From Natrinema salinisoli (GTDB taxonomy: Archaea; Halobacteriota; Halobacteria; Halobacteriales; Natrialbaceae), in contig NZ_CP084469.1 in assembly GCF_020405205.1 (NCBI RefSeq), positions 2,418,001 through 2,482,000 on the forward strand: 64,000 nucleotides of DNA, read 5' to 3'. The notes under the pieces are model-generated. The model ran no database searches and had not been told where the DNA came from. It saw only the letters and a program-made list of their open reading frames with translations. Each line of letters opens with the position of its first letter. Position 1 is the first letter of the stretch. The position numbers were made by a program, and so were the translations under genes. Shown here in pieces: positions 34,691 through 43,538 of the stretch.

Positions 34691-34868
34691 AGCCGCGCGT
34701 TGCGCGGCTTCCGGGTCAGTCGTCGGCCCGCTCGCTCCCTTCGGTCGCTCGCGGTCGTACTGGGTGAGCGCCTGCCCTCCCCCGTTGAGCGGACGCAACG
34801 CGTCCGCGATGCTCGGAAGAGCGTGCTCTTCCGTAGGGTCCGACGGCTCTCGCGTTGCTCGAGCCGTC
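34691..34868. repeat. Cluster of four tight hairpins
   Basis: Within 180 bases are agccgcgc-gtt-gcgcggct (34691-34709) and gcggacgc-aac-gcgtccgc (34789-34807). Next are cggaagagc-gt-gctcttccg (34814-34833) and gacggctc...gagccgtc (34842-34868, loop tcgcgttgctc). Stems are 8-9 bp and loops mostly 2-3 bases; three of the four contain gcgttgc or its complement. The surrounding 406-bp gap (34542-34947) has no gene that I can support. Direct repeats of cgctcgc at 34729-34752 are also present. Confidence 0.65.
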
Positions 34869-34947
34869 CTCCCGGCCGACCGACTCAGTATCGTTTCGGT
34901 GCGGTTCCGCTCGAACAGTCAAGTAGGTAGAACGCCTACGGGAAACC

Positions 34948-35226
34948 GTGTTCATCGATCCGGGGCGGCTCGAGATTCGCCTGCGCGAGGAGTTCGGCGG
35001 GACGATGGGGCAGTCGCGGGTCGTCGTTCGGCAGGCGGTCGATCTCGCGGATTCGGGCCAGTATCAAGCGGACGCGGGAGTGACCCTGACGAACGATCTG
35101 GTCATCGACGAGCTGTCGGACGCCCCCAACGGGGCCCCGCCGGACCGGTGGAACTGGTGGATCGGGTCGCTCGAGCTCGCGTACGGCGGCTACGACCGGT
35201 TCGGAATCAACCAGTACCGGAAATGA
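34948..35226 (+). CDS. Small conserved-looking protein, unknown function
   Basis: The 92-residue protein starts at GTG 34948 and reads MFIDPGRLEIRLREEFGGTM. It contains ARG-, Gln- and Asp-rich stretches (VRQAVDLADSGQYQADAGVT) and ends PPDRWNWWIGSLELAYGGYD then RFGINQYRK. Codon bias is typical of the genome. The aromatic cluster WNWW is distinctive. There is no signal peptide or metal motif. I do not recognise a family. It precedes a small membrane-protein gene by 53 bases. Confidence 0.65.
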   Translation: MFIDPGRLEIRLREEFGGTMGQSRVVVRQAVDLADSGQYQADAGVTLTNDLVIDELSDAPNGAPPDRWNWWIGSLELAYGGYDRFGINQYRK

Positions 35227-35279
35227 CCCACCGGTTGGGATGGCAACACAAATTGTCTTCCGTGACGTAGGCCCGCCCG

Positions 35280-35621
35280 ATGAGCGAGTTGTCGCGACCG
35301 ATCTGGCCGGCGTATCCGCTCTCGGCGCTGGTCGCCGGCCTCGGCCACTGCTACCTCGGTCAGTGGAAGCGCGGCGGAATCTGGTTCGTCCTGTACGGCC
35401 TCGCGCTCGCGTTCCTGAGCGCGCGGTCGCTGTCCGGTGCCCTCGAGCCGGGCGATCCGTTCGTCGTGACGGCCCTGCAGTTCGATACAGTGAGCTATCC
35501 CGACGTGGCGGTCCCGCTCGCGATCCTGTCGATCTGTCTGCTCGACGTCTACCTCATCGGGTTGACCGAGCGGACCGCCGCTCGGACGACCGGCGCGGAC
35601 GAACTGCGAAACGGCTCCTGA
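35280..35621 (+). CDS. Small membrane protein (TM2/DUF5683-like topology)
   Basis: The 113-residue protein has three hydrophobic segments and an N-terminal PLSALVAGLGHCYLGQWKRG. This Gly-x-Gly-x-x-Y-L-G-x-x-x-x-G pattern is common to TM2 and DUF5683-type proteins, which have helical pairs with a short basic turn. The C-terminus is short and polar. Function is unknown. Confidence 0.65.
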   Translation: MSELSRPIWPAYPLSALVAGLGHCYLGQWKRGGIWFVLYGLALAFLSARSLSGALEPGDPFVVTALQFDTVSYPDVAVPLAILSICLLDVYLIGLTERTAARTTGADELRNGS

Positions 35622-35723
35622 CGCCGCTGCCGTGATCTGTCGACTTACCTGAAAACCAGCGAATCGTGACGGTCGCTACTACGGTCACGCGTAATTTTTG
35701 TGATCGTCCGACGAACGGAACGT

Positions 35724-36146
35724 ATGGGACGTCTCAGCTCCGTCCTCCTGAAAGGACTCGGCGTACTCGTACTCGCGGGGATCGTCCTGAGCGTCGTCGG
35801 AACGATCGTCGGAATCGCCCTCTCGATCGTCGCAGCCGTCCTCTCGATGATCGTGTCGCTCGCCATCCTCTGCGTGTTCGTCCTGGCCGTCATCGGATTG
35901 GTTTCGGTACTCGATAGCGGGTCGACGACCGAGGACGAGACGGACGCACCACGGCACTCCACCGACGAGACCGACCCGGAAGAACACCTTCGCTCGCGGT
36001 ACGTCGCCGGCGAGCTCACCGACGCGGAGTTCGAACGGGAACTCGAGCGGCTGCTCAGTTCGGACGAACGCCGTGGTCGAACGGGACCAAACCGTTCGGG
36101 TACTCGCGACGGCGTGAGCGATCGGCATCGGCTCCGAGATCGGTAA
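35724..36146 (+). CDS. Membrane protein with SHOCT domain
   Basis: The 140-residue protein has two hydrophobic segments within residues 5-65 and an acidic linker. Its SHOCT motif is HLRSRYVAGELTDAEFEREL (about residues 90-110), followed by a basic tail. SHOCT motifs are short C-terminal oligomerisation or interaction helices in many membrane proteins. The ATG at 35724 was chosen because the eight upstream in-frame residues are not conserved-looking. It is followed by the beta-CASP gene in the same direction. Confidence 0.8.
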   Translation: MGRLSSVLLKGLGVLVLAGIVLSVVGTIVGIALSIVAAVLSMIVSLAILCVFVLAVIGLVSVLDSGSTTEDETDAPRHSTDETDPEEHLRSRYVAGELTDAEFERELERLLSSDERRGRTGPNRSGTRDGVSDRHRLRDR

Positions 36147-36237
36147 CTCGAGGTCATCCGCAAGCTCACTTTTGGACCCCTCGATCGGTCGTCGCGAACC
36201 AACGGAGGCAAGCCGGCCGGATCCCAACGGTCCGGTA

Positions 36238-37476
36238 ATGGACGTCCAGTTGCTGGGTGGCGCGCGCGAGATCGGTCGGAGCGCGATTCTCGTCGACGAC
36301 ACGCTGTTGCTCGATTTCGGCATGGATTCGGGGAACCCGCCGTCGTTTCCGGTGGGCGACGTCGACCCCGACGCCGTCGTCGTCAGTCACGGCCACCTCG
36401 ATCACGTCGGCTCCGTCCCGGCGCTCCTGGCGGGCGACGCGCGGCCGTCGATCCACTGGACGCCGCCGACCTACGACCTCACGATGGTGCTGGCCCGCGA
36501 CACGCTGAAGCTCCACGGGGGAAGCTACGACTGCCCGTTTACCGAGGCCGAACTCGCTCGCGTCGCACAGGTGTCCGAGACCCACGGCTACGAGGACACG
36601 TTCGAGGCCGCGGGCTACGAGATCACGTTCTTCGACGCCGGCCACGTGCCGGGCAGCGCCCACGTGCTCGTCGACGACGGCGAGACCGAACTGCTCTACA
36701 CCGGCGATTTTCACACCGAGGAGCAACGATTACTCGACGGGACGACGGCACGACCGGAGGCCGACGTCGTCCTCTGCGAGAGCACCTACTCCGACGTGAC
36801 CCGACCGCCCCGCGAGGAGATCGAACGCGGGTTCGCCGAGAGCCTGCGGACCACGATCTGGGAGGGCGGTACCGTCGTCGTCCCAGCGTTCGGCATCGGC
36901 CGCACGCAGGAGATCCTCTGCATCTGCGAGGAATACGACCTCGAGTGTTACGTCGACGGGATGGGAAAACGCGTCACGGAGCTCTTCCTGCGCGACCGAA
37001 ACCGAACGTTTCTCCGCGATCCGGAGCTGCTACGTCGAGCGAAGGGCAACGCTCGGTTCGTCGACGGTCGCGACGGCCAGCGCGAGCGGATCGCCGAGCA
37101 AAATACGGTCATCGTCACGACGAGCGGGATGCTCCACGGCGGTCCCGCGATGACGTACGTCCCCGCGATCCGGGCGCACCCGACGAACAAGATCGCGATG
37201 ACCGGCTATCAGGTCGAGGGGACGCCCGGTCGCGACCTGCTCGAGACCGGCAGCGCCGAGATCGACGGCCGGGTGATGCCGGTCAGCGCCCAGGTCGAAC
37301 AGTACGATTTCTCCGCGCACGCGGATCGGAACGGCATCCGGACGTTCCTCGAGTCCTACGAGGACACGAGGGTGCTGGTCAACCACGGCGATCGGTGTGA
37401 AGCGTTCGCCAAGGAACTCCGAGCCGATGGGTACGACGCGGCTGCCCCCGAGCTCGGCGCGCGGCTTGAACTCTGA
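36238..37476 (+). CDS. MBL/beta-CASP RNA-processing nuclease (aCPSF/RNase J family)
   Basis: The 412-residue protein has the metallo-beta-lactamase motif SHGHLDHVGSVPALL near residue 50, a second ligand set at GHVPGSAHVLV and TGDFHTEEQ, then the beta-CASP region with ESTYSDVTRPP, VPAFGIGRTQEILCI and TSGMLHGGPAMTY. The C-terminal YDFSAHADRNGIRTFL is motif C. These proteins cleave or 5'-3' degrade RNA, or process mRNA 3' ends in archaea. It lacks the KH domains of aCPSF1, so it belongs to the shorter aCPSF2-like group. The ATG at 36238 directly begins the MBL fold. Confidence 0.9.
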   Translation: MDVQLLGGAREIGRSAILVDDTLLLDFGMDSGNPPSFPVGDVDPDAVVVSHGHLDHVGSVPALLAGDARPSIHWTPPTYDLTMVLARDTLKLHGGSYDCPFTEAELARVAQVSETHGYEDTFEAAGYEITFFDAGHVPGSAHVLVDDGETELLYTGDFHTEEQRLLDGTTARPEADVVLCESTYSDVTRPPREEIERGFAESLRTTIWEGGTVVVPAFGIGRTQEILCICEEYDLECYVDGMGKRVTELFLRDRNRTFLRDPELLRRAKGNARFVDGRDGQRERIAEQNTVIVTTSGMLHGGPAMTYVPAIRAHPTNKIAMTGYQVEGTPGRDLLETGSAEIDGRVMPVSAQVEQYDFSAHADRNGIRTFLESYEDTRVLVNHGDRCEAFAKELRADGYDAAAPELGARLEL

Positions 37477-37591
37477 CGCCGCCATGCCGGAGACAGTTAC
37501 CAGAGCAAACCGCATTCGACGCTGCAGTCGAGCCTCCCGTCCGGCACGTTCAACGGGGAGGGTTTTCCCTCGGACCGATGTCGACGTATAC

Positions 37592-38026
37592 GTGACAGAC
37601 ACCGATCCGAGCGCGGGCCCCGACACGGAGACCGATCCGGACGAGCTCGCGTTGAGCGACGCCGAACAGGCCGCGCTCCACGAACTGCAGCTGGGAATCG
37701 AACACGTCCATCGAGCCTACGGCACCTTGCTCGAGTTCCACCACCAACTGGGCCACGCGATGGATCGGATGGGTGACGCCGAGGACCGGCTTCGGAACGC
37801 CGGCCACGAGGAGTGGGCGAACGAACTCCGTGACGACCACCTCCCCGCGGGTGCGATCAGCGATCAGTGGACCTACGAACTCGTCGAGGAGTTCTCGGGG
37901 GAGTTCCTCGAGGAGGTCGATACCTTCGAGGACGCCGTTCGGGAGGAACTGGCCGACGGGCTCGACCACGTGACCGAACGCCGGCAGAAACGCCGGTTAC
38001 GCGAGCGGGCCGAGGACGACGGCTGA
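37592..38026 (+). CDS. Acidic helical haloarchaeal protein
   Basis: The 144-residue protein starts at GTG 37592 (TDTDPSAGPDTETDPDELAL). It is predicted helical with a His-containing segment IEHVHRAYGTLLEFHHQLGH and DDHLPAGAISDQWTYELVEE. The C-terminus is basic-acidic and coiled (VTERRQKRRLRERAEDDG). No family is recognised with confidence. It lies 115 bases after the beta-CASP gene on the same strand. Confidence 0.65.
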   Translation: MTDTDPSAGPDTETDPDELALSDAEQAALHELQLGIEHVHRAYGTLLEFHHQLGHAMDRMGDAEDRLRNAGHEEWANELRDDHLPAGAISDQWTYELVEEFSGEFLEEVDTFEDAVREELADGLDHVTERRQKRRLRERAEDDG

Positions 38027-38171
38027 TCGGCGTTCGAGTCGGGCCACTGGCCGCTCGAGTGAATCGTCGTGCGCGATGTGGACGGCGGTGCTCGGGTGAA
38101 CGCGTCCAGTGGACGGGCGGCCGTGAGGAGTTCCGGCCGCGAATCGGACGAGTCCCGGAATCGAGGGTCGG

Positions 38172-39446
38172 TCACAGGTCGCCGCCGCAGAACGGACAGA
38201 AATTGTAGACGCCGTCCGACGGGATCTCTTTCTCGCAGTCGGGGCACGTTTCGACCGGCGTCTCGTCGGGAATGTACTGATCGAAGTCGTCGACGAATAT
38301 CCGGGTATCGGAACCGGTCCCGTCGCTGCTCGAGTCGGCGGCCGAGCTAGCAGCGTCGGCAGACGATGGGTCGTCAGTGCCAGCGCCTCCGGATTGTGTA
38401 TCTGGAGACGGATCGTCCGCGTCCGACGTGTCGGTGGGGCTCGCGGACGGCCCGTCGTCCGCCGACGTGCTCGCGGCACGGTCGGCCGACGAGTTCGAAC
38501 TGGAGGCATCGTTCGATTTCGACCCGCTGCGAGGAGCGGATCCCGTTCCCGGGCTCGACGGAACGACGTCGCTGGAGGATCGAGCCTTCTTCGAGGAGGG
38601 TCGGCCAGCACCCGCGCCGGTGGGCTGCCGACCGGACGAGTCCGATCGCATGCGCGACGTGAGGTCGGAAATCGTGTCTCTGAGATTCGGCAGCGATCCG
38701 GCAGACGGCGTGCGGGACGAAATCGCGTTTCGGGAGACCGGGACCGACCAGTCGGGCCCGTCCCATCGCGATTGTCGACTGTAGAGCGTCTCGATGCCGT
38801 AGAGTACCGTGACGAGGATCGGAACGGCGATCACGACGGATCGCACCATCGGTGTTCCCCCGCCGACTGCCACCGGATCCAGTGTCCGCGCGATCGGTCG
38901 TCCCGAACCGATCATTCGGCTGGCGAGGTCGAGCAGCACGACGACGACCGGGAACGCGGTGAGAGCACCGGCGACCAGCCCGTCGCGTTCGCGGTCTCGG
39001 CGGAGCGAATCGATCGCGATCGTCCGGTACGCCAGCGCGTACGCCGAGATAGCGATTGGGAAGAAGAGCCACGAGGAGAGCCGTATCGAACCGGTAGTCC
39101 AGATCGAGTAGCCGACTGAAACGGCGATACCGATAGCCGGAACGAGCAACAGGGGAAGCGCGTTGACTTCGTCGAACCACGAGTCGAAGCAGTAGCGATA
39201 GCCGACGACGAGGAGTCCGCCACCCCCGAAGAGAACCAGCAGCGTCCCGAGTCCGATCACGACGTTGACGACTGGGAGAACGGCACCACCGACACCCGCG
39301 GCGTCGATCGCCATGCTAATCGCGACCGCGAGGAGTTCGGCGAGAGCGAGGGTGAAGAACGTCGCCAGCAACGCGATGGGAACCGCGACCAGTTCCAGGA
39401 GAACGAGTGTTTCGTGGTCGTTACCTGATCCGTTCGGGGGGCGCAT
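38172..39446 (-). CDS. Membrane protein with C-terminal zinc ribbon
   Basis: The 424-residue protein has about seven transmembrane segments in residues 15-240. A 140-residue Ser/Asp/Gly-rich linker follows, and the C-terminal zinc ribbon is CPDCEKEIPSDG...FCPFCGG. The zinc ribbon resembles those of the FHA protein encoded divergently at 39823. The 376-base gap between the two genes is a shared promoter region. The protein may tether a cytoplasmic signalling complex to the membrane; this is inference from shared architecture and position. Confidence 0.65.
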   Translation of the reverse strand: MRPPNGSGNDHETLVLLELVAVPIALLATFFTLALAELLAVAISMAIDAAGVGGAVLPVVNVVIGLGTLLVLFGGGGLLVVGYRYCFDSWFDEVNALPLLLVPAIGIAVSVGYSIWTTGSIRLSSWLFFPIAISAYALAYRTIAIDSLRRDRERDGLVAGALTAFPVVVVLLDLASRMIGSGRPIARTLDPVAVGGGTPMVRSVVIAVPILVTVLYGIETLYSRQSRWDGPDWSVPVSRNAISSRTPSAGSLPNLRDTISDLTSRMRSDSSGRQPTGAGAGRPSSKKARSSSDVVPSSPGTGSAPRSGSKSNDASSSNSSADRAASTSADDGPSASPTDTSDADDPSPDTQSGGAGTDDPSSADAASSAADSSSDGTGSDTRIFVDDFDQYIPDETPVETCPDCEKEIPSDGVYNFCPFCGGDL

Positions 39447-39822
39447 TGTATCCCGATATCTTGTGTTTGACGTAAATACTTAGCGTTTGTTTGGATTGTA
39501 GTGTCTGTTGTGATCGGTATCGTAGGGCGGAGCTCCTGTGACGAAATCAGAATCAGGGCTGTATTATGTCGACAACGAAATCGGCGAGTGTACGGCCGCC
39601 AGTCGCGTCTCTCCCGTCGTTCCCTCCAACGTCACCACCGATCGAGCGACAGACTGCACCCGTACTCCCAGCTAGACTATAGTTGTATTTTTTATATTTA
39701 CAGGTGCAGTCCGTGAGTGTAGAGACTTCGTACGTCCGATACATCTCCCCAAAATCGGAGAAAAAACACGCCAGTTCTGGCATACTTTTTTCTATTATGA
39801 CTGAGAAAGTGCGCTGAATACC
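39447..39822. other. AT-rich divergent promoter region
   Basis: The 376-base gap between the divergent zinc-ribbon genes contains no gene. A TATA-like tract gtattttttatattt lies at 39685-39699 and another A/T tract with catacttttttctattatg at 39780-39798, about 25-40 bases before the ATG at 39823. A 9-bp inverted repeat (listed separately) surrounds the first. On the other strand, tacgtcaaacacaag before 39446 is a weaker A/T-rich stretch. Confidence 0.4.
39652..39711. promoter_or_regulatory. 9-bp inverted repeat flanking a TATA-like tract
   Basis: The arms gactgcacc (39652-39660) and ggtgcagtc (39703-39711) are perfect complements, separated by 42 bases. The 42 bases contain the A/T-rich tract gtattttttatattt. 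An operator pair that loops a promoter or a hairpin are both possible. Its position upstream of the phosphosignalling genes makes a regulatory role worth testing. Confidence 0.4.
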
Positions 39823-40791
39823 ATGGCAGAACAAACCGAATTCAGCTGCGTCTCGTGTGAAACGACGTTCGATCCGTCCCCGAACGGCGGATTCTGTCCG
39901 AACTGTAACACGCCACACCCCGACTACGAAGCGCCGAGTGGTGACGACGCTGATAGTTCCGACGAGGAGTCCGAAACCGTCGACGACGCGACCGATGCCG
40001 AGGACGACGTCGAGGTAGAATACGACGAAGAAGAAGAGGCAGAGACGGACGGCGACGACGACGCGGAAGCGGACACCGACGGCGACGATGCCGAAGACGA
40101 CGGAGCGGAGCCGGGAGAGGACGAGCCGGCGACGATCGAGTGCCAGTCGTGTGACTCGACGGTCGATGCGTCGGCAGCGTTCTGCCCGAACTGCGGGGAG
40201 GAACTCGAGGAAGAGGACGAGAGCGAGGCGGACGAGCCGGTGGAGCTCACCGAGTGTCCGGACTGCGGGAACTCCATCGACGAGGAGTCGTTCTGCCCGA
40301 GCTGCGGGACGGATCTGGATGCGATTCGGGAAAGCGGAGGCGTCGACGATGCCGGCGACGAGGAAGCCGCTGACGAGGCCGGTGACGACGAGGGCAATGA
40401 CGAAGCCGACGACGCCGACGATGAAACCGCAGACGACGAAGCGAGCGATGACGAGGCATCGGACGACGAAGCCGACGACGTCCCGACCGAAGTGACGCTC
40501 GAGATCGACGGCGAACCCTACACGTTCGGTGACGGTGACGTGTTCGGCCGACGCGACGAGGAGTGGCTCGCGGACCTGGTTTCGGCGAGCGGCGGCCGCG
40601 AAGAGGCCCGATATCTCTCGAGCGAGCACCTCGAGTTCGCGGTCGAAGACGACGGCGTCTACGTGACTGACGTCAGTACGAACGGGACGAAGCGCAACGG
40701 AACTGCCATGGACGGTTCCGAGGAGAAGCTCGAGGACGGCGATACGCTCGAGCTCGCCGGTCGTGCGGAGATCGACGTGACGCTGTCGTAG
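39823..40791 (+). CDS. Triple zinc-ribbon / FHA domain protein
   Basis: The 322-residue protein has three short zinc ribbons: CVSC...CPNC (residues 9-30), CQSC...CPNC (about 107-125) and CPDC...CPSC (about 142-160). They are separated by highly acidic linkers. A C-terminal FHA domain follows (about 235-320), with GDVFGRRDEEW, LSSEHLEFAVEDDGVYVTDV and STNGTKRNG. FHA domains bind phosphothreonine. The genes downstream encode kinases and a phosphatase with FHA domains, so this is probably a scaffold or substrate reader in the same pathway. It is divergent from another zinc-ribbon membrane-protein gene. Confidence 0.85.
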   Translation: MAEQTEFSCVSCETTFDPSPNGGFCPNCNTPHPDYEAPSGDDADSSDEESETVDDATDAEDDVEVEYDEEEEAETDGDDDAEADTDGDDAEDDGAEPGEDEPATIECQSCDSTVDASAAFCPNCGEELEEEDESEADEPVELTECPDCGNSIDEESFCPSCGTDLDAIRESGGVDDAGDEEAADEAGDDEGNDEADDADDETADDEASDDEASDDEADDVPTEVTLEIDGEPYTFGDGDVFGRRDEEWLADLVSASGGREEARYLSSEHLEFAVEDDGVYVTDVSTNGTKRNGTAMDGSEEKLEDGDTLELAGRAEIDVTLS

Positions 40792-40978
40792 CGACCGACG
40801 ACCCGAGCCGTCCGCGTTCGCCGCGATAGTCGCGGTTTCTCTCGGCCAGATGCGTCAGCGTCGCGTAACGGGATGCCGTTTTTTCCACGCCCGTGTCGAG
40901 TCGGTTTCGTATCAACTGACATTAGATACCAGCGAAAAAGTTATCAGATCATCCTGAGAGGTATGATTAGTTACCGCA

Positions 40979-42187
40979 ATGACGACCGACTTCTCAACGA
41001 AACTGAATCGACCGTACGTGCCGGAGAACGGGGGCGGAATTACCTGCGAACTCACTATCGAACCGGACGACGACGGGAACGACGAGCCGACGGAGCGACA
41101 CATCGCGCTCTGTATCGACAGCAGCGGGTCGATGTCCTACAAGAAAATGGACCAGGTTCGCGACGCGACGAACCTCGTCTTCGGGCTCCTGAACGATCAG
41201 GACTACCTGAGTATCGTCACGTTCGATACCGAGGTCGACGTCATCATGGAAGCGACCCGGTGGGGAGACATCGAGCGCAGCGAGGCCGAGGCGAAGCTCG
41301 ACGAAATCGAAACCCGCGGCGGGACCGACATCTACGCCGGCCTCGAGGAGGCGCGAAAGTCGCTGCGCGGCCTCGACGAGGGAGAGGGGATCGCAAAGCG
41401 GATCCTGCTGCTCTCGGACGGCCGCGACATCCGACTCGAGGAGCCGGACTTCGAGCCGCTGGCGAAGGCGACCGCGGACGGCGGGACGTCGATTTACTCC
41501 GCCGGGATCGGCTCGAATTACGACAAGGGTATCATTCGGACGCTGGGCGAGCACTCCCAGGGCCAGTGGGCTCACGTGGAGAACCCGATGGACATCCGAT
41601 CGTTCTTCGGGGACGTCGTCCAGGAGGCGTCGACGGTCGTCGCGAACAACCCCGAACTGGTGATCGATCTGGAGGAGGGCTGTGAGGTCGGCGACGTCTA
41701 CCGTCGGCTCCCGCAGGTGCAGGAGGTCGACGTCGAGCACGCCGGGGGAAGTGCGATCATCGGACTGCCGGACCTGCTGGACCGCGAGCAACAGAAGGTC
41801 GTCCTGACCATGGACGCTCCCGTGGGCGAAATCGGGACGACCGCGACGATCGCCAACGTCGACCTGCAGGCCGGGTCGGCGTCGGCATCGACCGACATCT
41901 CGGTCAGCTACACCGACGACGAGGAGAAACTGGCGACCCAGAACGAGGACGTCACCCTCAGCTACCGCGAGACGGATCTCCGCACCCGTATCGCCCACGC
42001 CGACGACGAAGAAGAGATCGAGGAGGTCAAGGACCTGATCGACGAGACCGAGGTCATCACCGGCGAGACGGAGATAACGGACGCACTCCGAGAGAACGTC
42101 ACGCGGATCGAGGAAGGCGACGAGGAAGAGGTCCGCGAGATTCAGGAGAACACGACGGTCGTCTACGATGCCGGCCGGTTCGACTGA
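40979..42187 (+). CDS. von Willebrand factor A (VWA) domain protein
   Basis: The 402-residue protein has a VWA domain with a complete MIDAS. IALCIDSSGSMSYKKM gives D46-x-S-x-S, GGTDIYAGLEEA supplies the Thr, and LLLSDGRDIR the Asp. The domain spans about 40-215 and is followed by a beta-rich region and a C-terminal acidic helical region (EEIEEVKDLIDETEVITGET). VWA proteins bind partner proteins through the metal. The neighbours are an FHA protein and FHA-kinase/phosphatase genes, which recalls the bacterial TerY-P triads of VWA, kinase and PP2C. Confidence 0.85.
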   Translation: MTTDFSTKLNRPYVPENGGGITCELTIEPDDDGNDEPTERHIALCIDSSGSMSYKKMDQVRDATNLVFGLLNDQDYLSIVTFDTEVDVIMEATRWGDIERSEAEAKLDEIETRGGTDIYAGLEEARKSLRGLDEGEGIAKRILLLSDGRDIRLEEPDFEPLAKATADGGTSIYSAGIGSNYDKGIIRTLGEHSQGQWAHVENPMDIRSFFGDVVQEASTVVANNPELVIDLEEGCEVGDVYRRLPQVQEVDVEHAGGSAIIGLPDLLDREQQKVVLTMDAPVGEIGTTATIANVDLQAGSASASTDISVSYTDDEEKLATQNEDVTLSYRETDLRTRIAHADDEEEIEEVKDLIDETEVITGETEITDALRENVTRIEEGDEEEVREIQENTTVVYDAGRFD

Positions 42188-42269
42188 AAACGGTCGACGC
42201 GGTCGACCGGTGGCGGCGGATACCGTCCGCGGACGATCGGACACAGAGAGACACTAAGTACCAACCAAA

Positions 42270-43538
42270 ATGTCAGAGCCAACAGCCGGAGACGAACTCG
42301 CCGGCCGGTACGAGATTCAAGAACAGCTCGGGAGGGGCGGCTTCGGCGTCGTGTGGGCCGCAACCGACACCGACACGGGACAGTCGGTCGCACTGAAACA
42401 CCCCAACTACAACGGGAACGCGCCGGACGACCTCGTCGACAAGTACTTCGAGCGAGAGCGGGACGTCCTCGAGGACATCCGCGACGCGGGCGGCCATCCG
42501 AACATCATGGGGTACTACCGGAAGGAACACGGGTTCGGAATGCCGGTCCTCGTCATCGAGGCGATCGACGGCGAGGAGCTCGGCACGGTCGTCAAGAACG
42601 ACGATCCTATCACCGACGACGACGAGGTCCGCGAGATCGGCATCGGGATCTGCGACGCGCTCTCCTTCCTCCACGATCACGACCTCATCTACCGGGACCT
42701 CAAGCCGGACAACATCATGATCAACGGAACCAGGAACCCGAAGATCATCGACTTCACCACGGCCAAAGGGTTCGTCCCCGAACGCGGCGGTGCCGAGTTC
42801 ACGACGGAGAGTTCTGCGAGTTCCGCGGCCGGGGAGTCGAACGCGGACTCGACCGTCCCGGGGGAGTTCAAACCGCCGGAACTGAATCAGGGCTCGGAAC
42901 AGCGGCAGGGCCCCTGGAGCGACGTCTACTCGATCGGGAAGATCCTGTGTTACCTCAAGGTCGGCTGGGTCCCCGACGACGACGGCGTCGCACCCTCGGA
43001 CTTCGGCATCGAGACGGCGCCGTACATGGACGAGATCATCCGGCTCTCGACCCAGCACGATACCGTCGACCGGTATCCCAACGCGTCCGTTCTCAAGCGA
43101 TCCCTCGAGAAGCGCGACGCGACGATGCCGGCGCAGGCGTCGGTCCACTGGCTCGGCCGCGACGAGCGGTGGACGATCAGTCCGGGCGACACCATCGGCA
43201 GGGTGACGCCTGACGGACCTCGGCCCTCGATCATGCTCGAGGACGACCGACACAAGGCCCTCTCGGCCGTTCACTGCCGGTTCGACACCGACGAGGACGG
43301 GAACTGGCGGGTCATCGACACCAGTCTCAACGGCACCTACATCAGCAAACACGACGAACAGGAGTGGCACCTCCTGCTGTCGGAGGCCGGACAGGAACGC
43401 CAGCGACGCCACGGGGAGTCGGTTCCCGACGATCTCGAGGCGTCGACGGCGCTCGAGGGCGGCGACACGATCGCGCTGGTCAGTCCATCCTACCCCGAGC
43501 GGTTCTACTTCCAGTTCGATCACCAACCCGTGGAATGA
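42270..43538 (+). CDS. Ser/Thr protein kinase with C-terminal FHA domain
   Basis: The 422-residue protein has an N-terminal Hanks-type kinase domain: glycine loop LGRGGFGVVW (20-29), catalytic K43 in VALKHP, catalytic loop YRDLKPDN (D143, N148) and metal Asp161. The usual DFG motif reads DFT here (DFTTAKG), and the His of HRD is Tyr. The activation segment is long and Ser-rich (TTESSASSAAGESNADS). A C-terminal FHA-like domain (about 300-400) has TISPGDTIGRVTPDG and LSAVHCRF...NGTYISK. It is followed with a four-base overlap by the PP2C gene, so kinase and phosphatase are coupled. Confidence 0.9.
   Translation: MSEPTAGDELAGRYEIQEQLGRGGFGVVWAATDTDTGQSVALKHPNYNGNAPDDLVDKYFERERDVLEDIRDAGGHPNIMGYYRKEHGFGMPVLVIEAIDGEELGTVVKNDDPITDDDEVREIGIGICDALSFLHDHDLIYRDLKPDNIMINGTRNPKIIDFTTAKGFVPERGGAEFTTESSASSAAGESNADSTVPGEFKPPELNQGSEQRQGPWSDVYSIGKILCYLKVGWVPDDDGVAPSDFGIETAPYMDEIIRLSTQHDTVDRYPNASVLKRSLEKRDATMPAQASVHWLGRDERWTISPGDTIGRVTPDGPRPSIMLEDDRHKALSAVHCRFDTDEDGNWRVIDTSLNGTYISKHDEQEWHLLLSEAGQERQRRHGESVPDDLEASTALEGGDTIALVSPSYPERFYFQFDHQPVE

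Noticed and set aside
34644-35270. A 208-codon frame through the hairpin cluster and into the next gene.
   Set aside because: Its amino-acid pattern is Arg/Ser-rich noise, it crosses several perfect hairpins and it overlaps the better frame starting at 34948.
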